From Chitinophaga sp. XS-30 (lineage in GTDB: Bacteria; Bacteroidota; Bacteroidia; Chitinophagales; Chitinophagaceae): a stretch of DNA of 64,000 nucleotides. Positions 16,340 to 25,215 of this stretch are shown here, piece by piece (within the stretch, counting starts at the first letter, position 1; every line of letters begins with the position of its first letter). The DNA lies in assembly GCF_008086345.1 (NCBI RefSeq), contig NZ_CP043006.1, positions 4,772,032 through 4,836,031 on the forward strand, read 5' to 3'. The translations under genes and the position numbers were made by a program. Under the pieces are notes generated by a model that saw nothing but the letters and a program-made list of their open reading frames with translations, did no database searches and was not told where the DNA came from.

Positions 16340-18706
16340 TCACGCTGCCTTCAGGCTCTTCACAGGGTTCATCAAAGCAGCTTTGATGCTTTGCATGGAT
16401 ACCGTCAGCATCGCCGTGAATACCGTGAGCGATCCGGCCAGCACCAACACCCACCACTCCATGCCGTTCTTGTAGGCGAAGCCATCCAGCCAGCGTTCCA
16501 TCGCGTACCAGGCCATGGGCGAAGCCAGGATAATCGCTATTAGAACGGGTTTCAGGAAGTTGGCGGAAAGCAGCACAAAAATATCCGGAGCGGAGGCACC
16601 CAGTACCTTGCGCACCCCGATCTCCTTCATACGCTGTTCGGCCATAAAAGTGGCCAGGCCGAACAACCCCAGGCAGGAAATAAAAATTCCCAGAAAAGCA
16701 AAGTACCCTGAAAGCCTGCTGACGATCTGCTCGCTTTTATAAAGCTTCAGATATTCTTCATCCGAAAACTGGTAGCTGAACGGGAAATGGGGGTTGACCG
16801 ACCGGCATAGCTTTTCCAGCCCGGCCAGCGCTTCCTTCGTTTTACCGGCTTGTACCCTTACCATGATCGTGCCCCAGGTCCAGTTTTCATCCAGGCGGAT
16901 AATAAGCGGTTCAATAGCATGATGCATGGAATTGAAATGAAAATCCTTCAGTACGCCGATGATCTTCCCCTGCCGCCCTCCCCAGGATATGGGCTGGCCG
17001 ACGGGGTCAGTATAACCGGTTATGGCTGCGGCGGCTTCATTCAGGATAAAACTGGCGGAATCCATTCCATATTCCCGGGAAAAATCGCGGCCTTCTTTCA
17101 GTTGCAGATCCAGGGTCTTCACAAAATCATATCCCACAACCGCATCGGCAAAACCGGTTTCCAGCGCGGGATCTTTACCCGGCCAGCTGACGCCGTTGGT
17201 ATGATGCTCTATGTATGTTGGCGAGTTCCGCATCTTTGAGATATGCAATACGCCCGGAATGGAAGCGGCCCTTTCTTTGAAAAATGGATAGTTCTTCGCC
17301 AGCTCACCCTCTATGGGTAGGTACACCAGGTTTTCCCGGTCGTACCCCAGGTTGCGGGACTGGAAATAATCCATTTGCCGGTATATGACAATCATGCCAA
17401 CGATGAGCATAATGGAAAGCGCAAACTGAAAGACCACGAGGCTGCGCCGGAAAATAACGCCGCCGGTACTGAACTTCAGGCTTCCTTTCAGCACCTGCAC
17501 CGGTTTGAGAGAAGACAGGAATATGGCGGGATAACTGCCGGCGATCAGGCCGGTGATCAGCATCAATCCGGATAAAAGCACCCAAAACAGCGGTTGGTCA
17601 ACGGGCAGCGCCAGCTGTTTCCCCGTGAGCAGGTTAAATGCCGGCAAGAACGCGACTACGGCCGTCACCGCAATGATCACAGCAAAAGCGGCAAGCAAAA
17701 CCGCCTCGCCGGCAAACTGCCCGGCAAGTGCAAACCGGCTGGCGCCAACCACTTTACGCACCCCTACTTCTTTCGCGCGCTTGGCGGCTCTGGCGGTGGA
17801 GAGATTCATGAAGTTGATACAGGCGATCAGCAATATAAAACAGGAAACGATCGTGAACAGCCTTACATATTCGATGCGGCCACCAACGATCTCACCGTTC
17901 CTGAATGTTGAATGCAGATACCTTTCCTCATATGGCTGCAATTCCAGTTCCGTTGTCACATTCCCGTTTTCCTGCAAATACCCGTCGAGGAACTTTCTGA
18001 TCTTTGCTGCTGCCTTAGCAGCATCCGCATTGGCCTGCAGCTGTACAAATGAAGCCGGACTGGTATTTGCCCAGTTCTCTACCCAGCGGTTCTCCTTCAC
18101 ATAGGCCGCCCAGCTTCTCAGAAAATCGAATTGCAGTGTTGAATTGGCGGGAACATTTTCGAATACGCCGCTCACCCGCAGATCGTCCCGGTTCTCATAG
18201 CGGATCAGCTTGCCGATGGCAGCTGCCGGGCTTCCGAAAAAGGTTTCGGCCATTTTACGGGAGATGGCGACCGATTCCGTTGTGGCCAGCGCGGTTGCAG
18301 GGGACCCGGCCAGCAAGGGGTAACTGAACATCCTGAAAAAATCCCCGTCCGCAAAGGAGCCCATCATCCGCTGCACATTCCCTTCCCGCTCAAATGTATA
18401 AGGCCGTATAGCCTCCAGCCCCGTTGCATGCTGTATCTCCGGTATATTCCGCTTTAGCTCCCCCGCCAGCAATCCCTGTGTAAGATAACCCGCTTCCGCC
18501 TTTCCGTCGGATGCCCGGCGGATATACACCTGGTACAGATCGTCCCCATTGGCATGAAAACCATCCACACTCCGCTCGTCCTGCACCCATAACATAATGA
18601 GCAGGCTGCAGGCAAGGCCTAATGCCAGACCGGAAATATTGATGGTCGAATACACTTTATTGCGGCGGATGTTCCGCCAGGCAACGAGAAAGTAGTTCTT
18701 TATCAT
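16340..18706 (-). CDS. ABC transporter permease, FtsX/MacB type
   Basis: A 788-residue protein with the two-module MacB-PCD/FtsX arrangement common in Bacteroidota. It begins MIKNYFLVAWRNIRRNKVYS, has a first membrane helix at about residues 20-42, a large periplasmic region, and then the FtsX core (CFILLIACINFMNLSTARAA and KRAKEVGVRKVVGASR). A second half repeats this pattern, with MKEIGVRKVLGASAPDIFVL and a final helix near NGMEWWVLVLAGSLTVFTAM. Roughly eight membrane helices are expected. Relatives work in mechanotransmission or in export of lipids and peptides with a separate ATPase. No ATPase gene is adjacent, so its partner is unknown. It stands alone, convergent with the TonB fragment. 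Confidence 0.92.
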   Translation of the reverse strand: MIKNYFLVAWRNIRRNKVYSTINISGLALGLACSLLIMLWVQDERSVDGFHANGDDLYQVYIRRASDGKAEAGYLTQGLLAGELKRNIPEIQHATGLEAIRPYTFEREGNVQRMMGSFADGDFFRMFSYPLLAGSPATALATTESVAISRKMAETFFGSPAAAIGKLIRYENRDDLRVSGVFENVPANSTLQFDFLRSWAAYVKENRWVENWANTSPASFVQLQANADAAKAAAKIRKFLDGYLQENGNVTTELELQPYEERYLHSTFRNGEIVGGRIEYVRLFTIVSCFILLIACINFMNLSTARAAKRAKEVGVRKVVGASRFALAGQFAGEAVLLAAFAVIIAVTAVVAFLPAFNLLTGKQLALPVDQPLFWVLLSGLMLITGLIAGSYPAIFLSSLKPVQVLKGSLKFSTGGVIFRRSLVVFQFALSIMLIVGMIVIYRQMDYFQSRNLGYDRENLVYLPIEGELAKNYPFFKERAASIPGVLHISKMRNSPTYIEHHTNGVSWPGKDPALETGFADAVVGYDFVKTLDLQLKEGRDFSREYGMDSASFILNEAAAAITGYTDPVGQPISWGGRQGKIIGVLKDFHFNSMHHAIEPLIIRLDENWTWGTIMVRVQAGKTKEALAGLEKLCRSVNPHFPFSYQFSDEEYLKLYKSEQIVSRLSGYFAFLGIFISCLGLFGLATFMAEQRMKEIGVRKVLGASAPDIFVLLSANFLKPVLIAIILASPMAWYAMERWLDGFAYKNGMEWWVLVLAGSLTVFTAMLTVSMQSIKAALMNPVKSLKAA

Positions 18707-19027
18707 GCGGATGCTGGCAGGAATAATATGCCAGTTTGGTCAGGCTATGACTATCAATGATTTGCATAACGGATTTTACTTAACCTGTCCGTATGCGAAC
18801 AAGGACCGTCCGTAATTGAAAACTCCCGATCTGCGAAATGCTTTGATTGGAATATTGGCATGTTTGCCAAAGAAGCGCTTACCTGATTTACCGGCAGCAA
18901 CTCCGGCACTGAGTCAAAATAGCCATTTTTAAAATAGCGACAAAAATAAATTACCTTAAATTTGAGCGCCGCCAGACAACAGCCTGAAAACACTGTCAAT
19001 GCCGGTCACACCACCCAAATCACCGCC
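18707..19027. other. Divergent intergenic region, no gene seen
   Basis: A 321-base AT-richer stretch separates the divergent permease and TlpA-like genes. An 81-codon frame on the minus strand (18754-18999) has no recognisable feature and atypical composition, so I do not call it. The region should hold both promoters, but I see no convincing -33/-7 pair. Confidence 0.5.
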
Positions 19028-21469
19028 ATGAAAATCAAGACACTGCTATCCCTTCTCCTTTGTACCGCCTTTACCGGTACCGCTTTTGGACAGGTTGTAA
19101 CCTTGCAACCCGGTACGATAGTTCATTACAGAACTACGCTCAATTACAAAGCGCTCAATATGGAAAAAAATGAGCAGCTCAATGCCGGTTCCAACACCGC
19201 CATCTACCGCTTCAAGCTACTTGAAAAGTTGCCGGGTGGCCGCCTGCGGGTGGAAAGCACCTTGCTGGATTGCCGCAATATCTCCGGTGACATGAACTTT
19301 GATGCCCGCCGGTTGACGGAGGCCCGCATTAACAGTACCAGCGAGCTGTTCCAATTAACATTGCTGCAGGAACCCGTGGAACTGATCATCGGCAATGAAC
19401 CTTCTGAGCAGCCCGCGCTTAAAGCTTTGCTGGAAAAACATGGAAAAGCATGGAGCATCCGGGAAGAATATAATAACATCATGGCTACCGGCATAAACAT
19501 TTACCTGCTGAAGGAGACCAGCGCCGTTTTCTTCCGCTTCCCGCAACAGCCGGAAAGGCAAAGCAGCGAATGGCTGAGCCCCGATTCCACCCTGAAGTAT
19601 TCCCTAAGCGCGGCCTCAGGCGGCGTAAGGCGTATCACGGCCACTAAGAATCCGGCGGCAAAAGGATACAATAAACAACAGGAATACCGACAGGAATATG
19701 ACTGGAACGAAGCCAGCGGAAAGATAACAAGAGCGTTCATTACACAGCGCAACAATGATTCGGCCATGGTCAACGGCGGAAAATTTGCTTTTCAGTATGC
19801 AGACACCCTGTTGCTGGAACTGCTGGATGATCCCGAATCCTTACCCCGGATACCCGCCGATCTGAAAGACATGCTGGCCCTGTCCTCCAGCTGGAGCGAC
19901 GCGCTGAAGGACGGGTTTGATACGGACTCCGCAAAGTTTGCCGCCTTTACACAAAGGTTCGATCCTATGTTCAGGCATGAAAAACGATATGCCCAGCAGA
20001 AGCTGGATATGATCCAGCACCTGGCCGGCCGGGACCACCATGATGTATATAGCGATTCCCTGAAAGCTACGCCTAACTATCTGCTGGAAGGCGCCAGCAT
20101 ACATCTGCACAACAAACTGCAAAGCATGGTATCCCGCGATGCGGACAGCGCCATGATGCTGATGCACTATCTTTCAAAGGCGCGGCATTCATCCTTCGCA
20201 GGCTGGATGCAACATAGCTTTGCGCAGCATCTCTTCCCGCCGGCAGACAGGAACCTGGATGAAGCAATAGCACACTTGCGCAAAAACGGCGTACCGGAAA
20301 AACGCATCAGGGAACTGATCTACGAAGCCAATAACAGCGAACGCGTAGCGGGTTTGCTGGTCAACAAAATGATCGGGGACGAAGACAGCGTTATCCGTAA
20401 CGCCGCCTACCCCATGTACCTCACCAGCACCGCAAGAAAGACCCGGGATACGGATTCCCTGCGGGACATCGTACAGCAATTCAAATCCCTTTCCCCAGCC
20501 ATCATCAAAAGCGGCAATGCCAACCGGTATGCGTTGATGCTGAGCAGGCAGCTTGCGGATAGCGGACGTGCGGCAATGGCGGACGAACTGCTGAATGACG
20601 CCATCGGAAAGCTGGAAAAAGGTGCGGAAGATTCCCTCAACAACACCCGGTATGCGGATAAAAATATGCTGGCCCATGCCTACAAACTCAAGTACGACCG
20701 CCTGGTGAAAACCAACCGGAAGGAAGCCTTCGTTTATCTTGCCAAAGCGGCGGCGGCCTCTCCCAAAACACCGGAAGAATCTGTGCATGACAGTTTCTAT
20801 GACCGGGTATTCCTGCAATCAAAAGAAAGCTACCGCCGGGATTTCTCGGACGAGCTGCTGAAGGAAGGCGCTACCAAAGAAGCGCTGCAGGTGCTCAGCC
20901 AGCAGATCAAGGCGGAGCCGGGCATGCTGCCGGAAGTACAACAGTCGTTCAAGCAATACCTGCCCGAACGGGATTTTTCCGAATTTCTGCATGAGGCAGT
21001 CATAAGATCCTGGGACACGGCGCCCGATTTCACGCTGCAGGGAGCTGAGGGCGAGGTTTTCAAGCTGTCTGACTATGCCGGCAAATGGCTGCTGCTTGAT
21101 TTTTGGGGAACCTGGTGCCAGCCCTGCCGCGAAGAGCTGCCGGAGATCAATAAAATGGTGGCCCGCATCAAAGACGATCCGGAAAAAGCATTCCTTTCCA
21201 TTGCCTGCTTCGATACGCCGGAAAAGGTGAAAACCTTTTTCCGCAAGGAAGGATATGCGCTGCCCGTGGCGATGTCTGACCAGAAAGTGCAGGAAAACTA
21301 CGGCGTGAAAGGATATCCCTCCAAGTTCCTCATTTCCCCGGAAGGTAAAATGATCTTCCTGCGGTATGGGAGCGAATGGGAAAAGGTCTTCGAACTGTTC
21401 AGCAATATTAAACCGGGGACTGATGCCGCTGGCGATAAAAAAACGACCGTTAGCAAAGACCTGCAATGA
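19028..21469 (+). CDS. Large secreted TlpA-like thioredoxin-fold protein
   Basis: A protein of about 813 residues with signal peptide MKIKTLLSLLLCTAFTGTAFGQ; the ATG at 19028 is chosen because a TTG-initiated frame 22 codons upstream adds a non-signal leader. The C-terminal domain (about 665-800) is TlpA/ResA-like: WDTAPDFTLQGAEGEVFKLS, KWLLLDFWGTWCQPCREELP with the redox pair C697/C700, then EKAFLSIACFDTPEKV and the cis-proline segment VKGYPSKFLI. The N-terminal 660 residues have no domain I recognise: a beta-rich part to about residue 260 and then helical, TPR-like repeats. Periplasmic thiol-disulfide exchange is the likely activity. It stops three bases before a convergent small membrane-protein gene. 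Confidence 0.88.
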   Translation: MKIKTLLSLLLCTAFTGTAFGQVVTLQPGTIVHYRTTLNYKALNMEKNEQLNAGSNTAIYRFKLLEKLPGGRLRVESTLLDCRNISGDMNFDARRLTEARINSTSELFQLTLLQEPVELIIGNEPSEQPALKALLEKHGKAWSIREEYNNIMATGINIYLLKETSAVFFRFPQQPERQSSEWLSPDSTLKYSLSAASGGVRRITATKNPAAKGYNKQQEYRQEYDWNEASGKITRAFITQRNNDSAMVNGGKFAFQYADTLLLELLDDPESLPRIPADLKDMLALSSSWSDALKDGFDTDSAKFAAFTQRFDPMFRHEKRYAQQKLDMIQHLAGRDHHDVYSDSLKATPNYLLEGASIHLHNKLQSMVSRDADSAMMLMHYLSKARHSSFAGWMQHSFAQHLFPPADRNLDEAIAHLRKNGVPEKRIRELIYEANNSERVAGLLVNKMIGDEDSVIRNAAYPMYLTSTARKTRDTDSLRDIVQQFKSLSPAIIKSGNANRYALMLSRQLADSGRAAMADELLNDAIGKLEKGAEDSLNNTRYADKNMLAHAYKLKYDRLVKTNRKEAFVYLAKAAAASPKTPEESVHDSFYDRVFLQSKESYRRDFSDELLKEGATKEALQVLSQQIKAEPGMLPEVQQSFKQYLPERDFSEFLHEAVIRSWDTAPDFTLQGAEGEVFKLSDYAGKWLLLDFWGTWCQPCREELPEINKMVARIKDDPEKAFLSIACFDTPEKVKTFFRKEGYALPVAMSDQKVQENYGVKGYPSKFLISPEGKMIFLRYGSEWEKVFELFSNIKPGTDAAGDKKTTVSKDLQ

Positions 21470-21472
21470 TCA

Positions 21473-21931
21473 TCAGCCGGATGATTTGTTGCGGAGCGGC
21501 AACAGGGTAGCAATGGCATATATCGCCGCGGCGAACTGCAGCATACCTGAACTCTCGAAAATGAAATCATCCGGCATCTCATACAGGTCCGAAGGATACA
21601 GGCGTTTCATGGTTTGCATGGAGGCGCCGCCGAAATAGACCACATTCTTGACCACATGATTATAACCTCCTTCGTAAAGACCGATCAACGCCACGGGAAC
21701 AACTATCGTGATGAGGAGGAAAGCGACCAGTGCCGCTTTGCCGCCGGCTGTAGCACCATACCTGCGGTACAGCCAGTGGGTGAGCCATAGCAGCAGGATG
21801 ACCGGAACGGCAAAATATACAACGTGCAGGCGGAAGGGAGCATCGTAGATCATGGCGCCGTACAGGTGGTGAAGGATCGTCAGCACCATGATGCCCATAC
21901 CGGCGGTCAGTATTTTACTTGTGTTTTTCAT
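21473..21931 (-). CDS. Small four-helix membrane protein of unknown function
   Basis: About 152 residues from the ATG at 21931 (MKNTSKILTAGMGIMVLTIL); an upstream ATG at 21952 adds seven residues. Four hydrophobic segments are visible: near the N-terminus, LHVVYFAVPVILLLWLTHWL, AALVAFLLITIVVPVALIGL, and MLQFAAAIYAIATLLPL. Between helices three and four lies a conserved-looking loop, GGYNHVVKNVVYFGGAS and MKRLYPSDLYEMPDDF, which might bind a ligand or metal. I do not recognise the family well enough to name a function. Its end nearly touches the TlpA-like gene (3 bases, convergent). Confidence 0.72.
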   Translation of the reverse strand: MKNTSKILTAGMGIMVLTILHHLYGAMIYDAPFRLHVVYFAVPVILLLWLTHWLYRRYGATAGGKAALVAFLLITIVVPVALIGLYEGGYNHVVKNVVYFGGASMQTMKRLYPSDLYEMPDDFIFESSGMLQFAAAIYAIATLLPLRNKSSG

Positions 21932-21976
21932 GCCGGTAAAATTAGCCGGCATACCGTTGCGGAAATTGTATAAATT

Positions 21977-22837
21977 TTACATTTCCTGCGGGAACGCGCT
22001 TTTATAGAACTTCAGCCCTTCAAAAGCCAGTTCATCCGCACTATTGGCCAATGGCCGCCAGATACAGGCCGCACGGGCCAGTTCTTTCGACGGTGCGCCG
22101 AAGGTTTCCAGCACAATAGCCCCCTCATAACCGATCTCTGCCAGTGCGGCGTTGATGCCCTGCCAGTCCAGATGCCCGGTGCCCGGCGTTCCGCGGTCGC
22201 TTTCATTGCCCTGAATATGGCATAACAGCTTTTTACCAATGCGGCGGATAGCATCCGGGATATTCTTTTCCTCTATATTGGCATGAAAAGTATCGAGCAG
22301 GATGCGGATATGCTCCGTCCCTGTTTCATCTACCAGCGCTATCGCCTGATCTACCGTATTGATCATATCCGTTTCAAAGCGGTTGAGCGGCTCCAGCCCG
22401 ATGATAACCCCATGGTCCCCCGCGACCTTATCGGCCTCGCGGAGATTCTCCACACACCATGCCCGCTCCTGCCGCTTCTGCTCTTCCGGCACGATCCGGG
22501 TTTTGCCTACCGCGGAATATACCGGCCCTCCGAAAACGGGACTGCCCATTTCTGCTGCTATCTTCACGCATTCCGTAATGTATTGCAAGCCGTTCCGGCG
22601 GATACGGGCATCGGTGGAAGAAATATCCCGGTCCGGCCCAAAAGCCCCGCTGACCGTGATTTTCAGATCAAGGTCCGCAGCCCTGGATTTCAGCTGTTTC
22701 CAGTCGATCAGCGCGGCATCTTCCACCGCCACTTCCACGATATCATACCCTGCTCCCTTTATTTTGGGCAGCAGATCAAATGCCGCTGTGGAAAAGGGAG
22801 ATACCCAGACGAATGTGCTTACACCAAAAGTCATCAA
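21977..22837 (-). CDS. Sugar phosphate isomerase/epimerase (ketose 3-epimerase-like TIM barrel)
   Basis: A 286-residue AP-endonuclease-2-type TIM barrel. The metal ligands expected of D-tagatose/D-psicose 3-epimerases are visible with nearly the same spacing as characterised enzymes: E149 in GLEPLNRFETD, D182 in LLDTFHAN, H207 in CHIQGNESDRGTPGTGH and E244 in IVLETFGAP; H185 and R214 are also in place. Such enzymes interconvert free ketoses at C3 through a metal-bound enediolate; some relatives act on keto-sugar acids or inositol derivatives. No signal peptide, so it is cytoplasmic. It is the distal gene near a ThuA/Gfo-Idh-MocA cluster, which supports a role in isomerising the cluster's keto product. 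Confidence 0.88.
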   Translation of the reverse strand: MMTFGVSTFVWVSPFSTAAFDLLPKIKGAGYDIVEVAVEDAALIDWKQLKSRAADLDLKITVSGAFGPDRDISSTDARIRRNGLQYITECVKIAAEMGSPVFGGPVYSAVGKTRIVPEEQKRQERAWCVENLREADKVAGDHGVIIGLEPLNRFETDMINTVDQAIALVDETGTEHIRILLDTFHANIEEKNIPDAIRRIGKKLLCHIQGNESDRGTPGTGHLDWQGINAALAEIGYEGAIVLETFGAPSKELARAACIWRPLANSADELAFEGLKFYKSAFPQEM

Positions 22838-22877
22838 TTGTTTTTTAAGTTGAAAGAATAACGGAGAAAGCCACTTT

Positions 22878-23225
22878 CTAATAATAGATGTAATAGCGGG
22901 CTACCACAGTAGACGGGTAACTGCCGGGAATATAGAACTGGATGGCGATCTCATCCGCATACTGCGCACTGAAAACCGGGTAACTGATGGCCATGCTCCA
23001 GAAATCCCAGGGAGAATGCCTGATAAAATCCACTCTTTGTATCGATGCGCTGTAGCCGCTCAGGCCGCTGATGGTAACCTGGTTATAGTCATCGATAGAC
23101 GCGGTGATGCCGGAGGGAAAACCGGAAGGTGCGCTGTAAAGAACAATAGAGGCTGCTGTCGATCTCAAAGAGGTCAACAGGCAGGAAGCTGTGATTAAAA
23201 AAGCAAACATCATGGATTTTTTCAT
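22878..23225 (-). CDS. Small secreted protein of unknown function
   Basis: About 115 residues from the ATG at 23225 (MKKSMMFAFLITASCLLTSL), with a Sec signal peptide ending near STAAS. The frame is open further upstream, but those codons are not signal-like. The mature part is short and beta-rich, with repeated aromatic/serine segments (VTISGLSGYSASIQRVDFIR, YADEIAIQFYIPG) and ends in YYIYY. I do not recognise a family. It lies between the Gfo/Idh/MocA gene and the epimerase gene, 40 bases before the latter, so it may be co-transcribed with it. It might be a small periplasmic or surface accessory protein. Confidence 0.55.
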   Translation of the reverse strand: MKKSMMFAFLITASCLLTSLRSTAASIVLYSAPSGFPSGITASIDDYNQVTISGLSGYSASIQRVDFIRHSPWDFWSMAISYPVFSAQYADEIAIQFYIPGSYPSTVVARYYIYY

Positions 23226-23309
23226 AATAAACATGTTAGACGTGATGGAATCGGGTTTGTCATATCGGGCTTTCTCCGTTGAAATACTTGTTGTCACAAT
23301 ATGTATGCA

Positions 23310-23329
23310 GCAGGCGGAGAACCGCCTGC
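23310..23329 (-). terminator. Hairpin after the Gfo/Idh/MocA gene
   Basis: GCAGGCGG and CCGCCTGC form an eight-base-pair stem with an AGAA/TTCT loop, 11 bases past the stop of the oxidoreductase gene. On the minus strand no T tract follows, so it may be a partial terminator or an RNA-stabilising stem marking the end of the main operon. Confidence 0.4.
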
Positions 23330-23339
23330 CTTTTCGCTA

Positions 23340-24449
23340 TTATTCAAAATCCGGGATATCGATCCTTGCACCGCCTTTCATGGCGGATTCGTGTGCGCAG
23401 ATGCCCGCGCAGGTGTAGTTGGCCGCAATGTGCGCATCAACGGCGGAATCTCTCCCTTCCGTGATCGCGGCCAGGAATTCCTGTACGAGGTGAGGATGGG
23501 AACCGCCATGCCCCGCGCCCTGCAGGAAAGAAACATGGTTCGGGTCGTCGATCTTTTCCCTTTTGGTAAAATGCGCGATCTCCGGTATCAGCAAGGGATC
23601 CGTATCCGGTACATCCAGCCGGTACGCATTTTCACCACCATCGAAGATCACATGATGCTCATCCTGCAGCTGCTCCCATTCGAAGGACATCTTTGTGCCG
23701 TACACATCGTAACTCTCTCTGTACTGGCGTACCACATCGAAAAGGGAACGGGTGGCCTCGGCGATCACATCCGAATTTTTGAGGGTGAAAGTGGCGGTTT
23801 CCACCGCGAAAGGCGAGCCATATCTTTTAGCCAGGTCATCACTCAATTTTCCGGAGCCATGGCAGACAACCGTGGCGGCTTTGGTGTTGTTGATCCGCAG
23901 CAGCGGTGAAATGGCATGCGTGCCATTCAGCATCGGGGGAAAACCTTTCCAGTATTCGTCCCATCCTTCCATGCTCATATCCTGTATATGCGATCCGCGC
24001 ACGAACTGTATGCGGCCCAGCTGACCTGTTTCCGCCAGATTGAGACCGTACAGGAACTCGCGGGTGTACAGCGCGGTTTCCATCATCATATATACTTTGC
24101 CCGCCTTCCGTTTTGCTTCCACGATGGCCTGGCAATCGGCTACCGTCATGGCCATGGGAATAGTGCAGGCAGTATGTTTCCCGGCGTTCAGGGAAGCCAG
24201 TGTCATTTTCGCATGCTCCGGCACCGGTGTTACGATATGAATAGCATCTACATCATCGCGTTTGGGCACATCTTCATAGTTGGTGAACAGCAGATCCTCA
24301 TCCAGGTTGAACTTCTCTTTCAACGCATCGAGCGTGGCCCGGTTGCGGGTGCAGATGCCCACCCGTTTGATAGCGGGGTGCTGCTGATAGATGGGAATAA
24401 ACTCTTTACCAAAACCCATTCCTACAATAACTACGGTGATCTGTTTCAT
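23340..24449 (-). CDS. Gfo/Idh/MocA family oxidoreductase without the EKP motif
   Basis: A 369-residue NAD(P)-dependent sugar-oxidoreductase-type protein. The N-terminal Rossmann fold shows VVIVGMGFGKEFIPIYQQHP and, near residue 70, DAIHIVTPVPEHAKMTLASL. The place of the catalytic EKP motif reads GKHTACTIPMAMTVADC, that is T96-I97-P98, so the usual catalytic lysine is absent. The C-terminal alpha/beta domain follows, with MLNGTHAISPLLRIN as the substrate-side helix carrying a histidine. There is no signal peptide. It sits 26 bases after a ThuA gene, as the dehydrogenase and ThuA do in rhizobial trehalose loci that make 3-keto sugars. Oxidation, or a redox-assisted lyase or hydrolase reaction on a keto sugar, is possible. 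Confidence 0.87.
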   Translation of the reverse strand: MKQITVVIVGMGFGKEFIPIYQQHPAIKRVGICTRNRATLDALKEKFNLDEDLLFTNYEDVPKRDDVDAIHIVTPVPEHAKMTLASLNAGKHTACTIPMAMTVADCQAIVEAKRKAGKVYMMMETALYTREFLYGLNLAETGQLGRIQFVRGSHIQDMSMEGWDEYWKGFPPMLNGTHAISPLLRINNTKAATVVCHGSGKLSDDLAKRYGSPFAVETATFTLKNSDVIAEATRSLFDVVRQYRESYDVYGTKMSFEWEQLQDEHHVIFDGGENAYRLDVPDTDPLLIPEIAHFTKREKIDDPNHVSFLQGAGHGGSHPHLVQEFLAAITEGRDSAVDAHIAANYTCAGICAHESAMKGGARIDIPDFE

Positions 24450-24475
24450 TACAAAACTTGTTAAGTATTAAAAAA

Positions 24476-25189
24476 TTATTTCCGTGCGGCCCATTTTACC
24501 GCGTTCCGCAAAATGGCCTGATAGGCAGGCAGCTCATGTGATGCAGCATCGTGGCCCAAAGCGAAGCCTACGATCCTGGCAGCGGAGTGATTGACGATAA
24601 AAAGACTGGGACGGGTTTTGCCGTCTTTGTCCGCACTGGTAGTGGCCAGTACTTTGATGCCCGGCCCGGTGGTATCTTCCTCATAGTAATACAGCTCGTC
24701 TTTCAGCGTGAAAGTGGCCGGTACTTTTTTGGTAACGGGATGTTTTTTGTCATTCACCGTTACGGTAAATTCCCCGTACCTGTCGTGCCCCCTGCTGCCG
24801 CCGCCCACCAGCTGATGATTGTATGCCGGCCAGTCGGCCCAGTTATACCAGATGGCGGCATGGGCCAGCACGAGACCTTTTCCTTTGGCCGCAAAATCCA
24901 TGATGGCTTTGCGGGTGAGTGAATCTTTGACAGGCTGGTTATTGCAGAGGAACAGCACATCGGCATGCGCCAGCTGCGGCAGGATGGTAGCGGGATCATC
25001 CGTATAGGTCACGGTAGCCAGCCCGTCTTTTTGCAGGGTTTCCGCATCGGCCTGTTTGTACCAGCGGTCAAAATCGTGGGAGCCGCCGCCGCCCACCATC
25101 AGCACCTGTATGCTTTTTGAATGGCGCTGGGCGCATGCTGCCGTACAGATCAGCATAAGGCCCATTAGCAACTTGATCATCATTTTCAT
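24476..25189 (-). CDS. ThuA domain-containing secreted protein (trehalose-utilisation type)
   Basis: About 237 residues from the ATG at 25189, giving the lipoprotein-like signal MKMMIKLLMGLMLICTAAC. The mature protein is a single ThuA domain with a class I amidotransferase-like fold: IQVLMVGGGGSHDFDRWYKQ, VLFLCNNQPVKDSLTRKAIM, GKGLVLAHAAIWYNW, the histidine-rich QLVGGGSRGHDRYGEF, and IVGFALGHDAASHEL with paired histidines. ThuA of rhizobia works with the dehydrogenase ThuB in 3-keto-disaccharide catabolism; the exact chemistry here is inferred. A periplasmic or lipidated location would place it after SusCD import. It lies 26 bases from genes on both sides, so it is within an operon. Confidence 0.86.
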   Translation of the reverse strand: MKMMIKLLMGLMLICTAACAQRHSKSIQVLMVGGGGSHDFDRWYKQADAETLQKDGLATVTYTDDPATILPQLAHADVLFLCNNQPVKDSLTRKAIMDFAAKGKGLVLAHAAIWYNWADWPAYNHQLVGGGSRGHDRYGEFTVTVNDKKHPVTKKVPATFTLKDELYYYEEDTTGPGIKVLATTSADKDGKTRPSLFIVNHSAARIVGFALGHDAASHELPAYQAILRNAVKWAARK

Positions 25190-25215
25190 ACTTCCGGATT
25201 TTATTGATGTATATT

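Noticed and set aside
18754-18999. 81-codon minus-strand frame in the permease/TlpA gap
   Set aside because: No signal, domain or plausible start context, and composition unlike the neighbouring genes.
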